Assembly (NCBI GenBank): GCA_027489365.1
Contig: JAIXZV010000091.1
Location: forward strand, 1 to 40,608
Origin: Sphingomonadales bacterium
Lineage (GTDB): Bacteria > Pseudomonadota > Alphaproteobacteria > Sphingomonadales > Sphingomonadaceae
Direction of reading: 5' to 3'
DNA length: 40,608 nucleotides
Shown here: one piece after another, positions 8,722 to 16,393 of the stretch
Layout of the letters: every line of letters begins with the position of its first letter
Position numbering within the stretch: position 1 is the stretch's first letter
Position numbers and translations under genes: made by a program
Notes under the pieces: generated by a model
What the model saw: only the letters and a program-made list of their open reading frames with translations
What the model was told of the DNA's origin: nothing
The model's database searches: none

Positions 8722-9135
8722 TCAGTGGAGCGTGACGACCACGCCCGATGCGCGCCCGACCGAAGCTTCGAGCGCGCGCACGTCGTCCGCCACGACGCCG
8801 AACAGCAGGACTCCGCCGAACAGCCGCTCGCCCGTTTCGACCTGGACGCCCTCGACCGCCTGGGTGAGCCCGAGCGGCGCGATCAGCCGTCGTGCCGCGA
8901 TCTTCGCGCCGTGACGCTTGAGGATCGCGATCGCGCCATTGCCGGCGACCAAGGCGGCATTGCCGTCGGTGCCGAGCAACGCGCGATGCGCGACAAAGCC
9001 CGCGAGCATTTGCTCGGCGGTCTCGCGGGCCTGCGCTTCGCTCGAAATCCGGCTCTCGCCCAGCCGCAGCCAACGCGCAAAAAGCGCGAGGCCGAGCACG
9101 CCTGCAAAGCTATAGCCGAGAACGAGCCAGTTCAT
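8722..9135 (-). CDS. hypothetical membrane-anchored protein
   Basis: MNWLVLGYSFAGVLGLALFARWL N-terminal TM; start overlaps stop of the upstream gene. Confidence 0.65.
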   Translation of the reverse strand: MNWLVLGYSFAGVLGLALFARWLRLGESRISSEAQARETAEQMLAGFVAHRALLGTDGNAALVAGNGAIAILKRHGAKIAARRLIAPLGLTQAVEGVQVETGERLFGGVLLFGVVADDVRALEASVGRASGVVVTLH

Positions 9136-9566
9136 GCCGCCGTAGATAGGGCGTCGAGCAAGGGCCGCAAGCCGGTGAGATCGTATCCCGCCGCCGCCGC
9201 CTTCGCCATCGCGGCATCGGGATGCGCGCCAGCCTTGACCGCCGCCAGCGCCCAGAGGTTGCACGACCGCGTGCCCGAGCGGCAATACGCGAGCACGGGC
9301 CCCTTGGCGTCAGCGAGCACCGCCGCCATCGCGTCGATCTGCGGATGCGAGAAGCCGGCGTGCGTGATCGGGATCGCGGTATAGCTGAGGCCCAGCTCGA
9401 CCGCCGCCGCCGCAATCTCGTCGCCGCTCGGCTGGCCGAAATCCTCGCCATCGGGGCGATTGTTGACGATCGCGGTAAAGCCCGACGCGGCGATCTCTGC
9501 CATGTCGTCGGGGTCGATCTGCGGGGCGACCGAAATGGTCGCGTCGATGGTGCGGAGGATGGTCAT
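9132..9566 (-). CDS. TIGR01244 family (beta-lactamase hydrolase-like, phosphatase/sulfur-transferase fold) protein
   Basis: MTILRTIDATISVAPQIDPDDMAEIAASGFTAIVNNRPDGED...QPSGDEI...VLAYCRSGTRSCNLWAL. Confidence 0.88.
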   Translation of the reverse strand: MTILRTIDATISVAPQIDPDDMAEIAASGFTAIVNNRPDGEDFGQPSGDEIAAAAVELGLSYTAIPITHAGFSHPQIDAMAAVLADAKGPVLAYCRSGTRSCNLWALAAVKAGAHPDAAMAKAAAAGYDLTGLRPLLDALSTAA

Positions 9567-9631
9567 GTGCGGGTCTTACGCTGCGGTGGGTTAGGGCCGC
9601 AAGCGTGAGGTTGCGTCCGGCGAAGCCTTGA

Positions 9632-9793
9632 AGAAGGGGTTCACGCGAAGGCCGCGAAGGAGCGAAGACCGCGAAGAGAAAAGCTATACCAAGGCGCATT
9701 CGCCCAAATCCGCGCGAAAGCCTCACGCGCTTCGCGCGCCTATATCTGCTTCGCGGTCTTCGCTCCTTCGCGGCCTTCGCGTGAACCCCTTCT
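9632..9793. repeat. Perfect 45-bp inverted repeat with 72-bp spacer
   Basis: agaaggggttcacgcgaaggccgcgaaggagcgaagaccgcgaag (9632-9676) and its exact reverse complement (9749-9793); arms built of imperfect gcgaagg(cc) units. Confidence 0.93.
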
Positions 9794-9804
9794 ACCTCCT
9801 GACC

Positions 9805-11565
9805 TCAATGCCGCCGCACCACCGCCAGAAACGCCTCGCCATAAGCCTCAAGTTTCCGCGCGCCCACGCCGGTGATGCGCCCCATCGCCGCCAGCGAAGA
9901 CGGCCGCAGCGTCGCCATTTCGCGCAGCACCGAATCATGGAAGATCACATACGGCGGCACGCTCGCCTCCAGCGCCAGTTCGCGGCGCTTGGTGCGCAGT
10001 GCCTCGAACAGCGGGTCGCCGGTCAGGTTGGACACCGCCTCCCCACGCCGACGCCGCGCGCGCTTGGGCGGGACGATCAGATCGACGCGCTCGCCTTCCT
10101 TCAGGATGCCGCGCGCGCCGGGGCCGAATTCCAGCCCGCCGAAATCGTTAGTCCGCAGCGCGTCGCGCAGCAGCAACGCCCGACCGACCGGCTTGATGAG
10201 CGCCGCTTCCTCCGGCGACGAGGCGATGCCGAATACCCCAAGCGCCTCATGCCCGTTCATCAGGCTGCGCTCGCTCGACTGGCCCATCAGCACCTGCTCG
10301 ATATAGCCCGCGCCAAAGCTCTGCCCTGTGCGAAAGACGGCGGAGAGGAATTTCCGCGCCACCTCCGTCGCATCCACGCTGGCGGGCGGGTTGAGGCAAT
10401 TGTCGCAATTGCCGCAATTTTCCGGTGAGTCGTCGCCGAAATGCTTCAGCAGGATGCGCCGACGGCACCCCGCCGTCTCGGCCAGCGCCCCCAACGCCGC
10501 GAGCCGCTGCCGCTCGCCCGGCTGGCGCGCAGGTTCGACCTCGCCGATGCGTTGCCGCGCGCGCGCGAAATCCTCCGCCCCCCAGAACAGATGCGCCACC
10601 GCCGGATCGCCATCGCGCCCTGCGCGGCCGGTTTCCTGATAATAAGCCTCGATCGACTTGGGCAGCCCGGCATGGGCGACAAAGCGCACATCGGGCTTGT
10701 CGATCCCCATGCCGAACGCGACCGTCGCGCACATCACCATGTCTTCGGATGCGACGAAATCGGCCTGGTTGCGCGCCCGAACGGAAGGATCGAGCCCGGC
10801 ATGATAAGCGCGCGTCGGTCGTCCGGTCTTGGCCAGCGCCTCGGCCATCTTCTCCGTCCCCGCGCGGCTCTGGACATAGACGATGCCCGCCCCCGGCGTT
10901 TCCGCGATCAGATCGGCGATCTGGCGCGTGGCATTGTCCTTGGGGCTGATGCGGTATTGGATATTGGGCCGATCGAACCCGGCGACGATCATCCCGTCGT
11001 GCGGAATGCCGAGCTGGTCGAGAATGTCGGCGCGGGTATGCGCGTCGGCGGTCGCGGTCAGCGCGAGGCGCGGCACGTTCGGAAAGGCATCGAGCAACGG
11101 GCGCAGCAGCCGGTAATCGGGGCGGAAGTCATGCCCCCACTCCGACACGCAATGCGCCTCGTCGATCGCGAACAAGGCGAGTGGCGCTTGGCCCAACAGG
11201 TCTCGGAAACTCTGGCTCGAAGCGCGTTCGGGTGCGACGTAGAGCAGATCGAGTTCGCCGCGCCGGAAACGCGCGATCGTCTCCATCTGATCGGTATCGA
11301 CCGAGGTGAGCGTGGCGGCGCTGATCCCGATGGCGGTCGCCGCGCGCAACTGATCGTGCATCAGTGCGATCAGCGGCGACACCACCACGCAGGTGCCGGG
11401 CAGCGCCAGCGCGGGCAACTGATAGCACAGCGACTTCCCCGCGCCGGTCGGCATCACCGCGAGGGTATTTGCCCCCGACAGTACGCGTTCGACCACCTGC
11501 TGCTGGACGCCGCGAAAGCCCGGAAAGCCGAAAGTGGACTGCAATATGGGAAGGGGGTCGATCAC
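9805..11565 (-). CDS. recQ: ATP-dependent DNA helicase RecQ
   Basis: MPTGAGKSLCYQLPAL, DEAHC, QETGRAGRDGDPA, NCGNCDNC zinc motif, HRDC-like C-terminus. Confidence 0.96.
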   Translation of the reverse strand: MIDPLPILQSTFGFPGFRGVQQQVVERVLSGANTLAVMPTGAGKSLCYQLPALALPGTCVVVSPLIALMHDQLRAATAIGISAATLTSVDTDQMETIARFRRGELDLLYVAPERASSQSFRDLLGQAPLALFAIDEAHCVSEWGHDFRPDYRLLRPLLDAFPNVPRLALTATADAHTRADILDQLGIPHDGMIVAGFDRPNIQYRISPKDNATRQIADLIAETPGAGIVYVQSRAGTEKMAEALAKTGRPTRAYHAGLDPSVRARNQADFVASEDMVMCATVAFGMGIDKPDVRFVAHAGLPKSIEAYYQETGRAGRDGDPAVAHLFWGAEDFARARQRIGEVEPARQPGERQRLAALGALAETAGCRRRILLKHFGDDSPENCGNCDNCLNPPASVDATEVARKFLSAVFRTGQSFGAGYIEQVLMGQSSERSLMNGHEALGVFGIASSPEEAALIKPVGRALLLRDALRTNDFGGLEFGPGARGILKEGERVDLIVPPKRARRRRGEAVSNLTGDPLFEALRTKRRELALEASVPPYVIFHDSVLREMATLRPSSLAAMGRITGVGARKLEAYGEAFLAVVRRH

Positions 11566-11594
11566 GCGCCCTCTTGCGCGAAGCCGCCCGCCCG

Positions 11595-11882
11595 ATGCAA
11601 GCGCAGCCGATGGAAAGCGTCATCGACAACAAGGCCGAGGCCGAATTCGAACTGGTCGTCGGTGGCAAGCGCGCCGTCGCGGCCTACCAGATGGAGGGCG
11701 ATACGATCGTCTTCACCCATACGATCGTCCCCAAGGCGCTGGAGGGGCGCGGGGTTGGTTCGAAACTGATCCGCGCGGCGCTCGATTCGGCACGCGACCG
11801 CGGGTTGAAGGTCATTCCGCAATGCCCGTTCGTGGCGGCGTTCATCGAGAAACATCCGGAATATCGCGCGCTGCTGCGATAG
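11595..11882 (+). CDS. GNAT-like N-acetyltransferase (small YjdJ/NATD1-type)
   Basis: RAVAAYQMEGDTIVFTHTIVPKALEGRGVGSKLIRAALDSARDRGLKVIPQCPFVAAFIEKHPEYRALL. Confidence 0.88.
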   Translation: MQAQPMESVIDNKAEAEFELVVGGKRAVAAYQMEGDTIVFTHTIVPKALEGRGVGSKLIRAALDSARDRGLKVIPQCPFVAAFIEKHPEYRALLR

Positions 11883-11902
11883 CGGCCGCGCCGCACTACG
11901 CG

Positions 11903-12724
11903 TCAGAACAACTCGTCCAACATCAAGTGGAAGTGCAGCTTGGCGCGATCCACCTCGATACCGTAGCGGTCAAGCAGCCGCTCCTGCAGGCGCGAGTCGA
12001 ATTCGCCGAGGCAGCTCCAGAGAATCGCGAGGTCCTGGTAGCGATCGGCGATCCCGACCCGCCCGGCATCGATGCAGCCGACCACCGCACCATCGCGCAA
12101 CATGATATTGTCGAGCGAGAAGTCGCCGTGCGTCACGACCGGATCGGGCGCGAGCGGCAGTTTCGCCTGAAGCGCGTCCCACACCTGCTCGGCGGTCCAG
12201 CCTTCGCGCTCGGCATCGAAATCGTCTTCCTCGACCAGCCCGGCGTCGATCCGCTCCCGCGCACGGGCGAGGCGATACGCATGATCGCTGGCGAAGGGGC
12301 AATCGCTCAGAGGGATCGCATGGAGCCGTCGCAGGAAGCCCGCCAGCGTATCGACGATCGCGATCCGATCATCCTCCCCGGCATCTTCGAGCAACTGGAA
12401 GGCGGTCCGTCCGGGCAGAGCCGTCATCAGCAGCCACGCATGATCCGGCGTGCGCACGAAATGAACGACTTCCGGCACCGGGAGATGCCCGGCGAGCCAG
12501 CGCAGCCGCGCCATCTCGTCGGTGATGTCATCGGCGACAGCATCGTGCCCATGCTTCAGAAACAGATCCGGCGCACCCGCTTTGCCGTGCAGCCGGAACA
12601 CCGCGCCGCCGGATTCGCCGACGAGATCGCGCGACCATTGGTATCCGCTGATCTGCTGCGCCATGCAGGCCGGAACCGCCACCGGCGCACAGGCCGCTTC
12701 GCGTTCCGCACGATCGTCGCTCAT
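11903..12724 (-). CDS. APH(3') family-like aminoglycoside O-phosphotransferase
   Basis: VVTHGDFSLDNIMLRDGAVVGCIDAGRVGIADRYQDLAIL...LHFHLMLDELF; HGDxxxxN and DxGRxGxADRYQDLA motifs as in APH(3')-II; 273 aa. Confidence 0.88.
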   Translation of the reverse strand: MSDDRAEREAACAPVAVPACMAQQISGYQWSRDLVGESGGAVFRLHGKAGAPDLFLKHGHDAVADDITDEMARLRWLAGHLPVPEVVHFVRTPDHAWLLMTALPGRTAFQLLEDAGEDDRIAIVDTLAGFLRRLHAIPLSDCPFASDHAYRLARARERIDAGLVEEDDFDAEREGWTAEQVWDALQAKLPLAPDPVVTHGDFSLDNIMLRDGAVVGCIDAGRVGIADRYQDLAILWSCLGEFDSRLQERLLDRYGIEVDRAKLHFHLMLDELF

Positions 12725-12734
12725 CGCCGCCCTC

Positions 12735-14558
12735 TTATTCCGCCGCCACGGCCTCTTCCGCCCGCTCCTGCGCCTGGCGGTTCCACATCTCGGCATAGAG
12801 GCCGTTTTTGCGCAGCAGCGCGGCGTGGCTGCCGCGCTCCACGACTTGCCCCGCCTCCAGCACGACGATCTCATCGGCATGGACCACGGTCGACAGGCGA
12901 TGCGCGATGACGATCGTGGTGCGACCGCGTTCGATCGCCTGCAGCGTGTCGAGAATCTCGCCTTCGGTGCGGCTGTCGAGCGCGCTGGTCGCTTCATCCA
13001 GGATCAGCACCGGGGGATTCTTGAGCAGGGTCCGCGCAATCGCGACGCGCTGCTTCTCGCCGCCCGACAGTTTCAGCCCGCGCTCGCCGACGCGCGTGTC
13101 ATAGCCCTCGGGCTGGCGTTCTATGAACCCGGCGATCGCCGCCCCGCGCGCGGCGTTCTCGATCTCGGCCTGGCTCGCGCCTTCACGGCCATACGCGATG
13201 TTGTAGCCGATCGTATCGTTAAACAGCACTGTATCCTGCGGCACGATGCCGATCGCGGCGCGCAAGCTCGCTTGCGTCACCTGCGCAATGTCCTGCCCAT
13301 CGACGGTAATGCGGCCACCGGTCAGATCGTAGAAACGGTACAACAACCGTGCGAGCGTGGATTTGCCCGCGCCCGACGGCCCGACCACGGCGAGCGTCTT
13401 GCCCGCAGGGATATCGAGATCGATGCCCTTCAGGATCGGCATCCCCGGATCATAGCCGAAACGTACATTCTCGAAGCGGACATGCCCGTTCGGCACGGTG
13501 AGCGCCGCAGCGCCGGGCACATCGACCACTTCGGACGGCGTATCGATAAGGTCGAACATCGCGCCCATGTCGATCACGCCCTGCCGGATCGTGCGATAGA
13601 CCATGCCGAGCAGATCGAGCGGACGGAACAATTGGCTGAGCAGTGTGGATACGAACACCACGTCGCCCGCCGAGAATTCCCCGCTGCCCCAACCCCAGGC
13701 GACGAACGCCATACCGCCGCCGAGCATCAGATTGGTGATCAGCGCTTGCCCGACGTTGAGCCACGCGAGCGAGTTTTCGGAGGTAACGGCGGCATTCGCA
13801 TACGCCAGCATCGCCGCATCATAGCGCTTCCCCTCGCGCTCCTCCGCGCCGAAATATTTGACCGTCTCGAAATTGAGCAGCGAATCGACCGCATGGCTGA
13901 CCGCGCCGGTATCGAGATCGTTCATCCGCGTGCGCAAGGCCGCGCGCCAATCGGTCACAGCCCTCGTGAACCAGATATAGACCGCGACCATCACGACCGT
14001 CGCGGCGACCAGCCCCCAGCCGAAGCTCGCACGGAAGATGTTGAGCACCAGCACCAGTTCCAGCACGGTCGGCGCGATGTTGAACAGCATGAAATAGAGC
14101 ATCGTATCGATGCTCTTGGTGCCGCGCTCGACCACCTTGGTCACGGCGCCCGTGCGCCGCTCCAGATGGAAGCGCAGCGACAATTGGTGGAGATGGCGGA
14201 ACACGCTCGCCGCAAGCCGCCGCGTCGCATCCTGCCCGACGCGCTCGAACACGGCATTGCGCAAATTGTCGAACAGCGTCGTCGAGAAGCGCGCACCGGC
14301 ATAGCCCAGCACGAGCGCGATGACGAACCACACCGCCGTCCGCTCGCCCTGTGCCATCCGGTCGACCGCCCATTTCAGCGTATAGGCACTGACATAGACT
14401 TGCGTGACCTTCGACAGCACCACCAGCGCCATCGCCCCGACGATCCGCAACCGCAGAATCGGTGCATCGGCCGGCCACAGATAGGGCAGGAAGCGCTTGA
14501 GCGTCGGCAGCATGGGCCGTTCGGGCGCGGTCGAGGTGGTGGCGGTATCGGGTGGCAT
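12735..14558 (-). CDS. Atm1/ABCB7-type ABC transporter (fused permease and ATPase)
   Basis: Walker A GPSGAGKST, signature LSGGEKQR, Walker B LILDEATSALD; Atm1-like TM domain, e.g. RRTGAVTKVVERGTKSIDTML. Confidence 0.92.
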   Translation of the reverse strand: MPPDTATTSTAPERPMLPTLKRFLPYLWPADAPILRLRIVGAMALVVLSKVTQVYVSAYTLKWAVDRMAQGERTAVWFVIALVLGYAGARFSTTLFDNLRNAVFERVGQDATRRLAASVFRHLHQLSLRFHLERRTGAVTKVVERGTKSIDTMLYFMLFNIAPTVLELVLVLNIFRASFGWGLVAATVVMVAVYIWFTRAVTDWRAALRTRMNDLDTGAVSHAVDSLLNFETVKYFGAEEREGKRYDAAMLAYANAAVTSENSLAWLNVGQALITNLMLGGGMAFVAWGWGSGEFSAGDVVFVSTLLSQLFRPLDLLGMVYRTIRQGVIDMGAMFDLIDTPSEVVDVPGAAALTVPNGHVRFENVRFGYDPGMPILKGIDLDIPAGKTLAVVGPSGAGKSTLARLLYRFYDLTGGRITVDGQDIAQVTQASLRAAIGIVPQDTVLFNDTIGYNIAYGREGASQAEIENAARGAAIAGFIERQPEGYDTRVGERGLKLSGGEKQRVAIARTLLKNPPVLILDEATSALDSRTEGEILDTLQAIERGRTTIVIAHRLSTVVHADEIVVLEAGQVVERGSHAALLRKNGLYAEMWNRQAQERAEEAVAAE

Positions 14559-14652
14559 CTGGCCCCCATGTAGGCACAGTCAAGCGCCCCTGAAAGCGCT
14601 TCGTGGAACAAGCGCCCCGGCCCATCGTTTTTGCTTCCGAGAGGACGAGACG

Positions 14653-14889
14653 ATGGAACCGCTTTTCTACGTCATGGCGATCATGGGATGCGGCGACGGC
14701 AACACGGCGTGCCAGCAGACACGAATCGAACCGGCCCAATATCAGTCGATCCGAGCCTGTCAGCAAGCAATGCCCGCCGCGATCGCGCGCAACAGTGATA
14801 TCGATTATCCCGTGGTGGCAGCCTCCTGCCGCGCGACCGGCGAACGGATGGTGCAGATTCGCGTAACGGAAAAACCAAAGCGCGGCTGA
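14653..14889 (+). CDS. hypothetical small Cys-containing protein
   Basis: MEPLFYVMAIMGCGDGNTACQQTRIEPAQYQSIRACQQAMPAAI...ASCRATGERMVQIRV; 78 aa. Confidence 0.6.
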   Translation: MEPLFYVMAIMGCGDGNTACQQTRIEPAQYQSIRACQQAMPAAIARNSDIDYPVVAASCRATGERMVQIRVTEKPKRG

Positions 14890-14938
14890 TTTTCCGCGCC
14901 GCGACGGCGTGCTAGAGGCTCCCGTCCGGGGGTGACAG

Positions 14939-15349
14939 ATGAAGCGAATTTTTGGCGTGATCGTCGGTGTCGCGATCGCCTTTCTGCTGGTGGCAGTGGC
15001 GGATTGGATCGGCGCGACGATGTTTCCATCGGATTATGCCGAATCGGTCGATCCTTACATGGCCGAATCCTACGTCGCGAACCTGCCGTTTGCGGCCAAG
15101 CTGATCGTCGCTGGCGGTTGGCTGATCGCGCCGCTCGGCGGAGCATGGCTTGCATTGCGGATCGCCGATTGGCGGCCGGGGGGCTGGATCGTTGTCGCCC
15201 TCTTCCTCGCCGCCGGACTGATGAACCAGTTCACGCTGCCACATCCGCTGTGGATGCAGATCAGCGCGGTCATATTGCCGCTGATCGGCGGATGGCTGGC
15301 ACAGCGTTTCCACCGCAAACCCTATCCGGGCGAACCGTTGCTTGGGTAG
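14939..15349 (+). CDS. hypothetical multi-TM membrane protein
   Basis: MKRIFGVIVGVAIAFLLVAVADWIGATMFPSD..., four hydrophobic stretches; 136 aa. Confidence 0.75.
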   Translation: MKRIFGVIVGVAIAFLLVAVADWIGATMFPSDYAESVDPYMAESYVANLPFAAKLIVAGGWLIAPLGGAWLALRIADWRPGGWIVVALFLAAGLMNQFTLPHPLWMQISAVILPLIGGWLAQRFHRKPYPGEPLLG

Positions 15350-15424
15350 ACGTTCGCGCGCCCCTTGTGTGCGCCCCCTGCGCTCGCCATTTCCGCGCCA
15401 GACGCGCCGCACCGGAGAGCCCGC

Positions 15425-16303
15425 ATGACCGAACCCTATACCCCGCCGACAGTCTGGACCTGGAACAAGGACAATGGCGGCCGCTTTGCCAATATCAACC
15501 GCCCGATCGCCGGCGCGACGCACGACAAGGACCTGCCGATCGGCAAGCACCCGCTGCAGCTTTATTCGCTGGCGACGCCCAATGGCGTGAAGGTGACGGT
15601 GATGCTCGAGGAATTGCTCGCCGCAGGCCACACGGGTGCGGAATATGACGCCTGGCTGATCAAGATCATGGAGGGCGATCAGTTCGGCAGCGGCTTCGTC
15701 GCCGCCAACCCCAATTCGAAAATCCCTGCGCTGGTCGATCACAGCGGCGAAACCCCGGTGCGCGTGTTCGAATCGGGATCGATCCTGCTCTATCTCGCCG
15801 ACAAATTCGGCGCGTTCGTGCCGACCGACCCGGCGAAGCGCGCCGAAGTGCTGTCGTGGCTGTTCTGGCAGATGGGCGCTGGCCCGATGCTGGGCGGCGG
15901 GTTCGGGCATTTCTATGCCTATGCACCGGTCAAGATCGAATACGCGATCGACCGCTTCGCGATGGAGGTGAAGCGCCAGCTCGACGTGCTCGACCGCCGT
16001 CTGGGCGAAAGTGCATATGTCGGCGGCAGCGACTATTCGATCGCCGATATGGCGATCTGGCCGTGGTATGGCGCGCTGGTGAAGGGCCTGGTCTATGACG
16101 CGGGCGAATTCCTGCAGGTGCAGGAGTATAAGAATGTGCTGCGCTGGACCGACCAGATCGGCGCGCGTCCGGCGGTGCAGCGCGGGCGGATGGTCAATCG
16201 CGTGATGGGCGATCCCGCGAGCCAGCTCCACGAGCGCCATGATGCGAGCGACTTCGACACCAAGACGCAGGACAAGCTCGCCCCGGCAGCCACCGACGCC
16301 TGA
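15425..16303 (+). CDS. yghU: glutathione-dependent disulfide-bond oxidoreductase (YghU-type GST)
   Basis: YTPPTVWTWNKDNGGRFANINRPIAGATHDKDLPIGKHPLQLYSLATPNGVKVTVMLEELL. Confidence 0.95.
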   Translation: MTEPYTPPTVWTWNKDNGGRFANINRPIAGATHDKDLPIGKHPLQLYSLATPNGVKVTVMLEELLAAGHTGAEYDAWLIKIMEGDQFGSGFVAANPNSKIPALVDHSGETPVRVFESGSILLYLADKFGAFVPTDPAKRAEVLSWLFWQMGAGPMLGGGFGHFYAYAPVKIEYAIDRFAMEVKRQLDVLDRRLGESAYVGGSDYSIADMAIWPWYGALVKGLVYDAGEFLQVQEYKNVLRWTDQIGARPAVQRGRMVNRVMGDPASQLHERHDASDFDTKTQDKLAPAATDA

Positions 16304-16351
16304 CGCCCGACGCCTGAATAGGCGCGCCGCGCAACGAACTTGCGCGTCTCT

Positions 16352-16390
16352 GGTTGATGCCGACAAATACGGGCATGGTCGGCATCGACC
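16352..16390. repeat. 13-bp inverted repeat upstream of the ydbH-like operon
   Basis: ggttgatgccgac (16352-16364) / gtcggcatcgacc (16378-16390), one G-T mismatch, 13-nt loop. Confidence 0.7.
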
Positions 16391-16393
16391 AGG

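Noticed and set aside
9632-9793. Interpretation as a CRISPR array
   Set aside because: Short repeated GCGAAGG units are contiguous and inverted, not direct repeats separated by unique ~30-nt spacers; no cas genes in the window.
11595-12724. GNAT plus APH as an aminoglycoside resistance cassette
   Set aside because: The GNAT is a small YjdJ/NATD1-like protein, not an aminoglycoside acetyltransferase, and is convergent to the APH gene; no cassette or integron signature.
12522-14573. 683-aa plus-strand ORF antisense to the Atm1-type transporter
   Set aside because: Composition typical of a GC-driven shadow ORF; the opposite strand encodes a full ABC transporter with Walker motifs.
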